A DNA stretch of 64,000 bases from Lacimicrobium sp. SS2-24. Lineage in GTDB: Bacteria; Pseudomonadota; Gammaproteobacteria; Enterobacterales; Alteromonadaceae. Where the stretch lies: contig NZ_NIWW01000001.1 of the NCBI RefSeq assembly GCF_002201535.1, positions 1-64,000 of the forward strand. The letters are read 5' to 3'. The number at the start of each line of letters is the position of its first letter. Position 1 is the stretch's first letter. The notes under the pieces are model-generated. The model was not told the origin of the DNA. It did no database searches and worked only from the letters and a program-made list of their open reading frames with translations. Made by a program: the position numbers and the translations under genes. Below, piece after piece: positions 7,303 to 17,900 of the stretch.

Positions 7303-9237
7303 ATGACACATCCTCAGCTCGTTATTCTGGCAATATTAGTGGCTACCATGGCCATGTTCCTCTGGGGCAAGTGGCGTCACGATATGGTGGCTCTGGGGGC
7401 CTTACTGGCCTGCGTGATTTCCGGGGTGGTGTCGCATTCGCAGGCATTCAGTGGATTTGCTCACCCTGCGGTCATTACGGTGGCCTGTGTGCTGGTGCTC
7501 AGTCGTGGTCTGCAAACCTCTGGTGCAGTGGATGCGCTGACCCGCATGGTATTGCCCGCTAAAGCCGGTATCACGCTGAGTCTGGGGGCACTGGTAGGGG
7601 TGTCGGCTTTGCTCTCAGGCATTATGAATAATGTGGGGGCGATGGCATTGCTGATGCCGGTTGCGGTACAAATGGCGCGCCGTCTGTCCTTGCCGCCGGG
7701 ACAAATTCTGATGCCTTTAGCCTTTGGTACCATACTGGGGGGCATGACCACTTTGATCGGTACGCCTCCGAATCTGATTGTAGCCGGATTTCGGCAGCAG
7801 TCGGGTCTGCAAAGTTTCTCTATGTTTGACTTCACACCGGTAGGGCTGGCAGTGGCCGTGTGTGGCGTCGTTTTTGTGGTGTTGCTGGGCTGGAGACTGG
7901 TGCCGGGTCGAAAGCAAAGTGGTGTTGAAGGGTTTGAATCCGATGCCTATGTGACTGAAACCCGGGTGGAAGAGGGCAGTAAGGCCGAAGGAAAGTCAAT
8001 GCAGGAGGTGCAAAGTGCCCTCGAAGAACATGATGCGCAGGTGTTAGCCCTGGTGCGCCACGCCATGCGTATGACGGCACCGAATCCCCATCGGGTGGTG
8101 CGCGCTGGTGATATTCTGGTGATTGAAGCCGAAAGTGAGTCGTTGTCTAAGGTGTTATCGGCGCTGGGGCTGAAACTCGAAGAAGCAAAGGAGCAGGAGG
8201 CGCAAGACGACGCGTCAGAGCACCAGCAAAGCGCTGCTGATGAAAACGCTGAGTCGGCGCGTCATCGCGACAATCAGCCCCGGCCCTCTGTCAGCCAGAG
8301 CCCCGCGGATGCTGAAGAGGAAGATCCTGACGAGGAAAAGGAGGATGACAAGGATTCAGGTACTTCGGACAATGAGATTGTGCTGCGCGAACTGGTGGTA
8401 TTACCGGGGTCATCGCTCAGTGGCCGTTCTGCGTCTGAGTTATTGCTGCGTACCCGCTACGGATTGAATCTTCTGGCCCTGTCCCGACAGGGGCATCGCT
8501 CGATTAAACGGTTGCGCCAGACTGCCTTAAAGTCGGGCGATCTGTTATTGATGCAAGGTAGCAAGGAAGCCATTGGCGAGTTTGCGGCTGATAACAGTTG
8601 CGTGCCATTGGCGGAACGGGAACTGAGTATTCCTAATACCACCAAAGCCTGGCAGGCGAGCCTGATCATGCTGTTTTCAGTGGCGCTGGCAGCGTTGGGG
8701 ATATTGCCTGCGGCGATCAGTTTTACCCTCGGTGTGCTGGCATCAATGGCGCTCGGTACGGTGGCGCCGCGGGCCGTTTATCAGCAAATCGACTGGCCGG
8801 TTATTGTCTTGTTAGCGGCGCTGATCCCGGTTGCCGAAGCCATGGAAACCACCGGCGCTGCCAGTTTAATTGCCGGGGTGTTATTAAACTCTGTGGCCTT
8901 CGGGGATGCAGTGGTGGGGCTGGTTTTGATCATGGTGGTGACCATGTTTTTGTCTGACTTGATGAACAACGCGGCAACAGCCGCCATGATGTGTCCCATC
9001 GCACTGGGAACGGCAGCCACATTGGGGGTAAGTGCCGATTCTTTTTTAATGGCCGTGGCCATCGGTGCGTCCTGCGCTTTTCTGACGCCAATCGGGCATC
9101 AGAACAACACCATGATTTTGGGGCCAGGAGGCTTCCGCTTTGGCGATTACTGGCGCATGGGCTTACCACTGGAAATATTGGTGGTACTCGTCAGTATTCC
9201 CATGTTGCTGTGGATATGGCCGTTAAATGGGGGTTAA
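7303..9237 (+). CDS. SLC13-type permease with two TrkA-C (RCK_C) domains
   Basis: The 644-residue inner-membrane protein is split into two membrane halves (about residues 1-205 and 450-644). The first carries SGIMNNVGAMALLMPV and the second SDLMNNAATAAMMCPIAL, the paired re-entrant N-N motifs of the SLC13/DASS/ArsB ion-transporter superfamily. GTPPNLIVAG around residues 152-161 is also typical. Two regulatory TrkA-C domains lie between the halves (about 220-293 and 360-440). They are separated by a strongly acidic low-complexity linker (about 296-360). Related proteins transport sulfate, dicarboxylates or other anions with sodium. A short hairpin lies at 7261-7277 in the leader. The substrate is not identifiable. 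Confidence 0.85.
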   Translation: MTHPQLVILAILVATMAMFLWGKWRHDMVALGALLACVISGVVSHSQAFSGFAHPAVITVACVLVLSRGLQTSGAVDALTRMVLPAKAGITLSLGALVGVSALLSGIMNNVGAMALLMPVAVQMARRLSLPPGQILMPLAFGTILGGMTTLIGTPPNLIVAGFRQQSGLQSFSMFDFTPVGLAVAVCGVVFVVLLGWRLVPGRKQSGVEGFESDAYVTETRVEEGSKAEGKSMQEVQSALEEHDAQVLALVRHAMRMTAPNPHRVVRAGDILVIEAESESLSKVLSALGLKLEEAKEQEAQDDASEHQQSAADENAESARHRDNQPRPSVSQSPADAEEEDPDEEKEDDKDSGTSDNEIVLRELVVLPGSSLSGRSASELLLRTRYGLNLLALSRQGHRSIKRLRQTALKSGDLLLMQGSKEAIGEFAADNSCVPLAERELSIPNTTKAWQASLIMLFSVALAALGILPAAISFTLGVLASMALGTVAPRAVYQQIDWPVIVLLAALIPVAEAMETTGAASLIAGVLLNSVAFGDAVVGLVLIMVVTMFLSDLMNNAATAAMMCPIALGTAATLGVSADSFLMAVAIGASCAFLTPIGHQNNTMILGPGGFRFGDYWRMGLPLEILVVLVSIPMLLWIWPLNGG

Positions 9238-9261
9238 AAAAAGCCCGCCAGTAAGGCGGGC
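9236..9261 (-). terminator. Terminator of the TonB receptor gene
   Basis: GCCCGCC (9243-9249) and GGCGGGC (9255-9261) form a seven-base-pair stem with a five-base loop. The run of A at 9236-9242 on the plus strand reads as U on the minus strand. It therefore terminates the minus-strand receptor gene rather than the SLC13 gene. Confidence 0.85.
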
Positions 9262-9280
9262 CGGGTAAGACAGGTTTGAA

Positions 9281-11524
9281 TCAATAGAACTGTTTTCTGA
9301 ACTCAATGCCAAAGATACGGGGCTCATTGACAAAGATGGTATTGTTATTGAAATCAATGCCGCCTTTGATGTTGTCCTGGTCGGTGATATTGCGACCAAA
9401 CAATGCCACGGTATATTCGTTGACATAGTTTTCGTAGCCGATACGCAGCCCGCCCTCATAATTGCCACTGGTGTGATACTCCACTGACTCGTACAGGAAC
9501 AAGTTTGTATCGCCCTGCCACGCCCAATCCGTGTAGATAAACATCTCACCGTCATCACCCATGGGCATGGTATAGCGAGCCGTCACGTTAAAGATGGTCT
9601 TCGGTGCCTGAGGGAAGGGGTTACCATCAATCAGGGCGTTGCCATCTACCAGTGGATCGAGCACCGTGCACTGGCCGGAGCCACAAGGCGCAACACTCAG
9701 GCTGGCATCATCCAGCTCGGTATCGTTGTAGCTGTATCCTGCTGTCAGTGTCAGGTTGTCGCTGGCCAGGTATTCCACATCCAGCTCAAAACCCTGACCC
9801 TTGCCCTTATCGGCATTGATCAACTGGTTCCCCTGCGTTTCGCCGCCGATGGCCGACAACTGAATGTCGTCAATCTGGTACATAAATATCGCGCCATTGA
9901 GACGCAGGGTGTCTTCAAGTAAATCGGACTTAAAGCCGATTTCTACCGAGTTGATGGTTTCAGAATCGGCCACAGAAGGCGGTGCTTCAAAGGCCACATC
10001 ACGCCCCTGAATGGTTTGCGCACGGAAACCTCGGGCAATACGGCCAAACACCATTGAGTCTTCGGTTAACTGGTAGTTGGCGGACAATTCCCAGCTGACC
10101 TGATTGTCGTCGACGTTGATGTCGTCATAGTCCTGAATTTGTGCGGCGCCGATAACCAGTGCAAAGCCATCGACGTTCTGATCGCCCACCCTGAAGTCTT
10201 TTTCATCGTAGGTGTAACGCACCCCGCCGGTCAGAGTGAGCTTGTCAGACACATCATAGGAGCCCTGGCCAAACACCGCCCAGGTCATGTTGTCATGAAA
10301 GACCGTGGTGGCACCAAAAAAGCCATCGACACTGGTTACGCCAAAGGAAGAATCAAAATAAAAGCCACCAAACTGCCAGTCATAGCCGTCTGTACCGTCA
10401 CTGGCGAAGCGTACTTCCTGAGTAAACTGTCTGAGATCCTGCAGTCTGTCTTCTGTTACTGCATCAAAGGGGATAAAGCCCGGACCATCACCGGCGACAC
10501 CGCCGTCGATATCACCCTTACCAGTACCATTGGCTTTTTCATAAGCGGTAATCGACGTAACGGTAAAGCCATCGAAGCGCTTATCCAGTTTGAGTGAGGC
10601 GCCATCGGCGTTATAACGCTGAAAGTTATCGTCGCCCTGGTTGTAATAGACCTTGTCGCGATCATAATTGGCGTTGAGATCATTGCTGCCGGTGCTCACA
10701 CCATTTGCGCGGAAAATAGAGGACGTGCCGTTTAAATCTCGGGTATGCAGGTTCAGTAATGCCGAGAAATCATCCATCTCATAAAGCAGTTGCAGGCGAG
10801 CGGCATTCTCATGGAAACCTCCCATGGCGTTTTTGTCGCCGGTGAAGCTGTTTTCGATAAAATCTTCACGGTTTTGTGACATCACTGAGAGACGGTAGGA
10901 AAGCTCATCGGTAATGCCGTTACCCATGGCGGCTTCGACGTTCAGGGTACCGAGAGTACCGAGCGCGGTTTCCAGTACCGCATCAAAATCCTGGCTGGGT
11001 TTAACCGTATCAAATTTGATGATACCGGCGGTGGTATTGCGACCAAATAATGTGCCCTGAGGACCACGGATGACTTCCACCCGTTCCACATCAAAAAGGG
11101 GGAAGCTTTTGAGGATGACGTTTTCCATTACCACCTCGTCCATGATAATGGAAACGGGCTGAGAGGCGGCCAAATCAAAATCAGAGTTACCTAAACCCCG
11201 AATATAAAAGCGCGGTGCAACACGGCCATTGGATGACTCGGCATACAGACCCGGAACCCGAGTTGCCAGCGCCAGAATGTCTTCTCCGGCAGAGAACATG
11301 TTTTCAAACTTTTCACCGCTTAAGGTGGCTATTGAAATCGGCACTTCCTGAATACTTTGGGTACGCTTTTGCGCTGTAACAGTGATTTGCTCCAGCACCT
11401 TGGCTTCTTTGGTTTCAGCCTGTAGCGTATCCTGCGCCAGTGCCGGGGTGGCGACTAACAAGCCCTGAATGCACAGCGCCAGTGCTGTTTTTCTGGAACG
11501 AAATAGTGTGTGTTGAGTTTTCAT
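9281..11524 (-). CDS. TonB-dependent outer membrane receptor
   Basis: The 747-residue product begins with a signal peptide ending ATPALAQ. The TonB box region and plug domain follow: ITVTAQKRTQSIQEVPISI at about residues 48-66, the receptor signature RVEVIRGPQGTLFGRNTTAG, and then a long beta-barrel. It ends with the terminal aromatic residues KQFY expected of an outer-membrane barrel. Such receptors import bulky substrates (siderophores, oligosaccharides, vitamins) using energy from TonB-ExbBD. The TVTAQKR subgroup in Alteromonadales and sphingomonads is mostly of unknown substrate. It is a single-gene unit. A candidate operator dyad lies about 120-145 bases upstream. Confidence 0.9.
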   Translation of the reverse strand: MKTQHTLFRSRKTALALCIQGLLVATPALAQDTLQAETKEAKVLEQITVTAQKRTQSIQEVPISIATLSGEKFENMFSAGEDILALATRVPGLYAESSNGRVAPRFYIRGLGNSDFDLAASQPVSIIMDEVVMENVILKSFPLFDVERVEVIRGPQGTLFGRNTTAGIIKFDTVKPSQDFDAVLETALGTLGTLNVEAAMGNGITDELSYRLSVMSQNREDFIENSFTGDKNAMGGFHENAARLQLLYEMDDFSALLNLHTRDLNGTSSIFRANGVSTGSNDLNANYDRDKVYYNQGDDNFQRYNADGASLKLDKRFDGFTVTSITAYEKANGTGKGDIDGGVAGDGPGFIPFDAVTEDRLQDLRQFTQEVRFASDGTDGYDWQFGGFYFDSSFGVTSVDGFFGATTVFHDNMTWAVFGQGSYDVSDKLTLTGGVRYTYDEKDFRVGDQNVDGFALVIGAAQIQDYDDINVDDNQVSWELSANYQLTEDSMVFGRIARGFRAQTIQGRDVAFEAPPSVADSETINSVEIGFKSDLLEDTLRLNGAIFMYQIDDIQLSAIGGETQGNQLINADKGKGQGFELDVEYLASDNLTLTAGYSYNDTELDDASLSVAPCGSGQCTVLDPLVDGNALIDGNPFPQAPKTIFNVTARYTMPMGDDGEMFIYTDWAWQGDTNLFLYESVEYHTSGNYEGGLRIGYENYVNEYTVALFGRNITDQDNIKGGIDFNNNTIFVNEPRIFGIEFRKQFY

Positions 11525-11831
11525 GGAGTTGGACCCTTTAGTGTGTTCAATGCAAAGCCTAGTCTTTTTTTTAATCTTACTAAGTCACTTATCTTTAAGG
11601 CAAAACCTACGAGGAAAGAGCAAGGTTGAGATTGTGACCAGAACATCGCTGTAATTCAGTACAGTGATGATTGGTGTGCGTGTCTGTTCAGCGTTTATTC
11701 TTTGTTTTGAGCCGCCAGACCCTCTGTGACGCTACCTTAAAGCGTTAGAATCTGCTACCTAATGTTGTCTCTGGTTATTGTAGCATGGGATGTGGCTGCG
11801 ACATTGCCATCAGCAATCTGAAAAGCAAAAC
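11525..11831. other. Intergenic region upstream of the TonB receptor
   Basis: No gene is seen. On the minus strand a weak promoter-like pair (TTGCCT, then TAAGAT after 18 bases) lies within the 100 bases before the receptor start. Bases 11644-11669 form a 26-base dyad (CATCGCTGTA / TACAGTGATG, one G-T pair, six-base centre) that could be an operator. Confidence 0.4.
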
Positions 11832-11857
11832 AGCCCCGTCTGCAGGCAGGCGGGGCT
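11827..11857 (-). terminator. Terminator of the two-permease RND operon
   Basis: AGCCCCGTCTGC and GCAGGCGGGGCT (11832-11857) form a 12-base-pair stem with one G-T pair. The preceding A-rich plus-strand tract reads as a U-rich tail on the minus strand. It lies 26 bases after the stop of the last RND permease gene. Confidence 0.8.
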
Positions 11858-11883
11858 ATTTATTCTCACCCAATGATCAGCGC

Positions 11884-14800
11884 TCAGGTACCGCTGAAGC
11901 GGCCAATCAGGGCGCGACTGTTGTCTATCATCACCCGGGTCTTGTGCCGCAGTTTGAGCAGCAGCAAGTAGGTGAGCGGCAGTAATAACAGGCTGGTGAC
12001 GGTAGAGAAGATGAGCCCGCCAATAATGGCAATGGCCATGGGCGAGTAGGGCGGGCCGTCGCCACCGATCTGGGTACTGCCCAGGGCCAATGGCACCAGC
12101 CCCAATACCGTGGTGGCAACGGTCATCAGAATAGGCCTGACCCGGTTAAGACAGCCTTCGATAATGGCATCGGTTGCGCTAAAGCCCTGTTCGATAAGCT
12201 GATTGACCCGATCGACCAGCACAATGCCATTGTTGACCACAATCCCCATGAGGATGAGCATGCCGATCATGCCCATGATTGACATGGAGGTGCCGGTAAG
12301 CAGAAAGGCCCAGAATACTCCGGTAAACGAAAACAACAGCGAGGTGATAACCGCGGTAGGCAGTAGCAGTGACTCGAATAGCGCCGCCATAACGATATAA
12401 ATCATGCATACCGCCAACAGCATATTGATCTGCATGACCGACTCGTTCTCGTTCTGGTTGCGGAAACTGCCATCCAGTGTCCAGCTGTAACCGCTGGGCA
12501 GGGCAAGATTGCCCATGACCTGTTCGATACCTTTGCGGGCCTGTTCCAGTGTTGTGCCTTCCTCAAGGTTGGCACCAATACCCAGCGCTGTCTGACGATG
12601 GAAGCGGCGAATTTCAGAAAGCCGTGGCACGATACGGATATCCGCCAGCATGTCGAGGGTGACATTCTGGTTTTCATCCCGTTTGATGGTGAGGTTTTTC
12701 AGTGCATCGACAGAATGTTGCAGTGTTTCGTCAAACATCAGCCGAATGTCCACCTCGCCGGTATCGCCGTGGCGGAAGGTCCGTAGGTTATTTCCACGCA
12801 GAGCCGTGGTGACTACCTGTGCCACGTCCTGTGCACTGATGCCAAAACGAAAGGCCTTGTGGCGATCTACCAGAATCTGTAACTCTTCCTTGTCGGCGCT
12901 GATATCGGCGCGCACATCGGTGAGCCCCGGTACCGACTTGATGACCGGCACAATGCGCTCTGCCATTTCCATCAACACCTCTGAAGACTGGCCGAGCAGC
13001 GTTAATCTGACGCCGCCATTTTGCTGATTCCAACTGAACGAGGGTTTTGCTCTGACAAAAGCCGGGAAGCCCTCTTTGATTTGCTCTTTAATGGCCTGTT
13101 GGCGCACAGGCAACTCATCATTGAGGGTAATGCCGGAAACGGCATGCCCGGTATTGTAGTAGCTGTATACCTGTTTGATATGAAAGCGCTGCTGGTTGGC
13201 ATACAGATACGCTTCCATTCTGTTCACTTCTTTTTCCACTTCCTCAAGGCTGTAGTTACCCTGAATATTATAATTCAGCCACAGTTGATTATTGGCGTTT
13301 TCATTGTCCTGATCACTGCTGACCACGCCCATTGGAATGGCGGTGCTGAGCAGAATGGCCAGCGCAATCAGGCTGGTCTTGCCCTGGTGAGCTAACGTCC
13401 AGTTGAGTGCGCCGTGATAGGCCCTGCGAAATCTGCCCGGCCCCTCTTTGCCGGATTTTTTCCGCGGTTGCATGCGACTGGTCAAAAGCGGAATAAGGGT
13501 TTGGGCAATAAGCAGTGAGGCGAACAATGAGATACAGATGGCGATGGCCACATGTTCAAGAAACACGGTGACATTGACCTTGGCGCCGATGATATTCGGT
13601 AAAAACACAATGGCTGTGGTGGCGGTACCGGCAATTACGGCCAGACTGACCCGGGACACGCCGGCTTTGGTGGCTTTGACAGGATCCGCTTCGGATTCTT
13701 TCTCATGGAAAATGCTTTCTGTGACCACCACCGCATTGTCGACCAGCATACCTACCGCCAGCATCAAGCCCATCATGGACAGAATATTCAGGCTATACCC
13801 CATAAAGTACATGCAGGCCAGTGCAATGCAGATAGAGAAGGGCACAGACAACACCACGATAAGGGTGCTGGTCCACTGGCGCAGAAACGCAAACAATACC
13901 ACCACTGACAATAAGGCACCGATTAAGCCGGCCTGAAGCAGGTCGCTGAGAGATTCGGTGACGCTGTCTGCTTCATCCTGCATGATAAACAGCTTAATGC
14001 CATTAAACGCCGGGTTATCGTTAGCCTCATCAATCACCTTGAGTACGGCCTGGGAAACCTCTACCAGGTTGCTGGTGGACTCGCGGAAAATATTCAGGCC
14101 GATGGCGTAACTGCGATCCAGGTGGCGACCTTCGGTGCGCTTGGGAGTCTCGTAATTGATATCGGCGATATCTTTAAGACGCACACCGCGGCGAATGAAG
14201 AGATCTTCGATTTCCTCTTTGGAACGGAATTCTCCCTGAGGATTAATCATGATCTTCTGGTCAAGATCCTGAATATGACCGGCGCTCATGGAAAAGTTAG
14301 CCGCACTGAGACGTTCACTCAGTTGTGCGACATCCACGTGCAAGGCGGCGATGCGCGCGGCATCAAGACGAATCGCAATTTGTTTTTTCAGGACGCCATA
14401 CAGTTCCACTTTGGAGACGCCCGGTACCCGTTCGATGGGCATTTTCAGGTTGCGTTCCAGCAAGTCATAGGCATTGGACAAGTCCCGTTCACTGGAGATG
14501 CGCAACTGAAAAATCGGCATGTCACTGGTGTTGAACTTGTAGACCAGCACCCGTTCCACATCCTGAGGCAGTTCATCGCGAATGGCGTCAATCTGTTCAC
14601 GGGCTTCGATGCTCTTGGCGCTGATATTCTCATCCCAGGCAAATTCCAGATAGATCTCGGCTCGGTCTTCATTGGAAGACGAAGTCATACGTTTGATACC
14701 GGAGAGCGTAGCCAGGGCCTCTTCTACCGGTTTGGTGATCATGCGTTCGATTTCCGCCGGACTGGCATCCTTGTAGGGGACCTGAACCATAATTTGCGGA

Positions 14801-14949
14801 ATGTCGATACCAGGGAACTTTTCCAGCGGAAGCAATCGGCTGGCCAGTAATCCCATCAACAGCATGGAGAAGAAGAACATGCATAAGGTAACGGGCCTGC
14901 GCATGGCAAAATCCGCCAGGGAGGCCCCCATGTTATCAAGCTGTTTCAT
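11884..14949 (-). CDS. RND efflux transporter permease (second permease of the operon)
   Basis: The 1021-residue protein is a full-length RND pump. It has an N-terminal helix (MRRPVTLCMFFFSMLLMGLL), the large periplasmic loop beginning IDIPQIMVQVPYKDASPAE, and twelve predicted membrane helices. These include the SMMGLMLAVGMLVDNAVVV segment, which carries the proton-relay acidic residue. It belongs to the HAE-1/HME superfamily that exports drugs, dyes or lipids across the envelope with an adaptor and an outer membrane channel. Its start overlaps the end of the upstream permease by 14 bases, so it is translationally coupled. With two different permeases in one operon it may form a mixed trimer like MdtBC; that is inference. 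Confidence 0.9.
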   Translation of the reverse strand: MKQLDNMGASLADFAMRRPVTLCMFFFSMLLMGLLASRLLPLEKFPGIDIPQIMVQVPYKDASPAEIERMITKPVEEALATLSGIKRMTSSSNEDRAEIYLEFAWDENISAKSIEAREQIDAIRDELPQDVERVLVYKFNTSDMPIFQLRISSERDLSNAYDLLERNLKMPIERVPGVSKVELYGVLKKQIAIRLDAARIAALHVDVAQLSERLSAANFSMSAGHIQDLDQKIMINPQGEFRSKEEIEDLFIRRGVRLKDIADINYETPKRTEGRHLDRSYAIGLNIFRESTSNLVEVSQAVLKVIDEANDNPAFNGIKLFIMQDEADSVTESLSDLLQAGLIGALLSVVVLFAFLRQWTSTLIVVLSVPFSICIALACMYFMGYSLNILSMMGLMLAVGMLVDNAVVVTESIFHEKESEADPVKATKAGVSRVSLAVIAGTATTAIVFLPNIIGAKVNVTVFLEHVAIAICISLFASLLIAQTLIPLLTSRMQPRKKSGKEGPGRFRRAYHGALNWTLAHQGKTSLIALAILLSTAIPMGVVSSDQDNENANNQLWLNYNIQGNYSLEEVEKEVNRMEAYLYANQQRFHIKQVYSYYNTGHAVSGITLNDELPVRQQAIKEQIKEGFPAFVRAKPSFSWNQQNGGVRLTLLGQSSEVLMEMAERIVPVIKSVPGLTDVRADISADKEELQILVDRHKAFRFGISAQDVAQVVTTALRGNNLRTFRHGDTGEVDIRLMFDETLQHSVDALKNLTIKRDENQNVTLDMLADIRIVPRLSEIRRFHRQTALGIGANLEEGTTLEQARKGIEQVMGNLALPSGYSWTLDGSFRNQNENESVMQINMLLAVCMIYIVMAALFESLLLPTAVITSLLFSFTGVFWAFLLTGTSMSIMGMIGMLILMGIVVNNGIVLVDRVNQLIEQGFSATDAIIEGCLNRVRPILMTVATTVLGLVPLALGSTQIGGDGPPYSPMAIAIIGGLIFSTVTSLLLLPLTYLLLLKLRHKTRVMIDNSRALIGRFSGT

Positions 14950-17900
14950 GGCGTAGCTCCATGTTGGCCGGGGCGCTCTGAAAGGTTTTGCGATCGAACA
15001 GGCTGTACAACACGGGGATCAGCAACAGCGTGAGTAAGGTCGCAAAGACCAGTCCCCAAATTACCGTCACCGCCATCGGTGTGCGGATCTCTGCGCCTTC
15101 TCCAATACCCAGTGCCATGGGTAATAAGCCCAGCGTCGTGGTCAGGGTGGTCATCAGTATTGGCCGCAGACGACTGCTGGCGGCATCGAATATCGCCTGA
15201 TCTTTTTCTTCACCACCGGCGCGCAGCTGATTGATGCGATCAACCAGAACAATGGCATTATTGACCACAATACCGGCGAGCATTATCAGGCCGATAAAGA
15301 CCACCACGCTGATGTGGGTGCCACTGAGATACAAACCATAAATGGACCCGGCGCACGCCAGCGGCACGGTGAACAGAATCAGGAATGGATGCAGCAGTGA
15401 CTCGAACTGTGAGGCCATGACCAGATAAACCATAAAGACGGCCAGTAGCAGAGCCAGTTTGAGGGAATCAAAGGACACCTGCATTTCCTCGTTCTGACCT
15501 GCAACACGGGCTTGCATATTCAAAGGCAGATTCAACTCATTAACCAGCTGCTTGGCGAGCAGCGCCGCTTCACCGAGGTCACCATAGGCCAGGTTTGCGG
15601 AGATAACGGCAACGCGCTCCTGACCCACACGGGTAATTTCACTGGGGCCGACTGACATCTGAATATCAGCCACGGCATCAAGCACAATGGCCGGACTCTG
15701 TCCTGGATTGACAATCATGGTGCCGATATCGGCAATGGAATCGCGCTGATCGGTCTGACTGCGCACCAGAATGTCGACCTTGCGGTCATCAATGGAATAA
15801 CGACTGGCAATTTCGCCGCCGACTTTTGCCGAGACCAGTTTTGCCACCTCCGCTGCGGTCAGTCCCAGTTGCGCCAGCCTGCCGTGATTAAAATAGATCT
15901 TCAGCTCCGGGTGACCGGCTTCCAGACTGGATTTCACATCCACAAAACGCGGTTCTTTTTGCATCAGAGCTACCAGCCGGTCGGCCTGCTCAGACAGGGC
16001 ATCAAGCTGATAGCCACTGATTTCGATTTCCAGCGGCGTAGTAAAGCTGAACAGCTGAGGGTTGCCAAACTTAGCATCAACGCCGGCCTGGGATTGCAGA
16101 TACGTGCGCATTTTTTCTTGCACATTCAGCTCGTCCTGGGGACCACTGTCTGGACTCATGACCACATTCACTTTGCCCCAGTAGTCTCCGCCTTGGGTGC
16201 TGGAGGCATTCATCAGACTGCCGGTTCCAGTGAGGGAGTAGGTGCGTGCGACATGGTCCAGTTCTTCGGTGAAACGGGTCAGGTCGGCCACCACCCGGTC
16301 AGTCTGTTGCAGGCTGGCTCCGGTAGGCAACGTGACTTCAACATGGAACTCGCCCTGGGCCATGGACGGGATCAGCTCCATGCCCAATTTAGGCAGCAGA
16401 AAAAGGGACGCGGCAGACAGCCCAAGGATGCTGAATAATACCAGCAGACGCTGATGCAGCGCTTTACGCAGCAGAGCCAGATAGCCAGTTTCAATGGCGT
16501 TAAAGGCGCTCTCAAAGACCCACAGTACGGGTTTTAGCAGCGTGCCAAAGAGCTTGCCCAGCAGCGCTTTAATACCCAATACCAGGGTACTCAGGGCAAA
16601 GCTCAGCGCATAGATGGTTTTGGATATCAGCCACACCAGTTTAGCGAAAGGCCATAGCAGCACTGCACCGATTTTGCCCAGCCGACCCTTTTTCTTGTTA
16701 TCCGTTGCAGGGGTATTGAGATCCAGTGATGTGGTCTCAGTGGCGCGTTCACGTTTTTGTCGTGATGCGAGCATGGGGATCAGTGTCAATGCCACTACCA
16801 GAGAAACGCCCAGCGCGAAGGTAACGGTCAGGGCCTGGTCACTAAACAGTTGCCCGGCAATTCCCTCTACAAATACCAGTGGGAAAAATACCGCCATGGT
16901 TGTCAATGTCGATGCAACAATAGCGCTGGAGACTTCCTTGGTGCCTGTGGCTGCGGCTTGTGTGACATCGTTGCCGGAACGTTTGTGACGATCAATGTTT
17001 TCCAGCACCACGATGCTATTGTCCACGAGCAGGCCTATGGCCAGGGCAATGCCGCCAAGGCTCATGATATTGAGACTGATATCGTTGGCATACATGAGGT
17101 TAAAGGTGGCGATGATAGAAACCGGTATAGACAGCGAAATGATCAGCGTTGGCCACAGATTTTTCAGAAACAGATACAGCACTACCATGGCCAGAAGGCC
17201 ACCTACCACGCCGGCAGATTTGACTTGTTCGATGGCACTGGCAATAAAGCGTGACTGATCGTAAACGGTGCTCAGGGCATAGTCCCCGGGGAGCTCCTCG
17301 GTGATCTGGCTGAGGCGCTTGCGAACGTTGTTGGCTACCTGAACCGTGTTGGCATCACCTTCTTTGTAAATGGCAATTTCGACTCCTTCGAGGCCATTGA
17401 AACGGGTGATGGCGTCTCGTTCTTTATGGCTGTCACGGATTTCAGCCAGATCAGAAAGGCGAATATGGCGACCCTCACGGGTGGCGACAAACAGGTTGCG
17501 CATTTCATCCAGATTGCTGAACTGGTTTAGGGTTCTGACCAGGTATTCGCGGCTGCCCTCCTGCACACGGCCACCGGAACTGTTAATGTTTTCCGCTTTG
17601 AGGCGCTGGATGATTTCATCCATAGAAATATTCAGCTGACTGGCCTTTTGCTGATTCACTAATACCTGGATTTCATTTTCCAGGCCGCCGCCAACTTTTA
17701 CGGAGGCCACACCGTTAACCGATTCCAGTTTACGTTTGATCTGTTCTTCAGCAAATACCCTTAAGCGTTTGTGCGCCTGCAGGTCGCCTGAAGTGATGGT
17801 GTCAGCGGTCAGACCAAGTCGCAAGATGGGGTCCATATCCGGGTTAAACCGCATTAACAGAGGTTTTTTAACATCCAGTGGCAGTTGCAGCACGTCCAGC

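Noticed and set aside
11884-14850. Long plus-strand frames inside the RND genes (for example 14122-14850)
   Set aside because: They are antisense shadows of well-supported permease genes.
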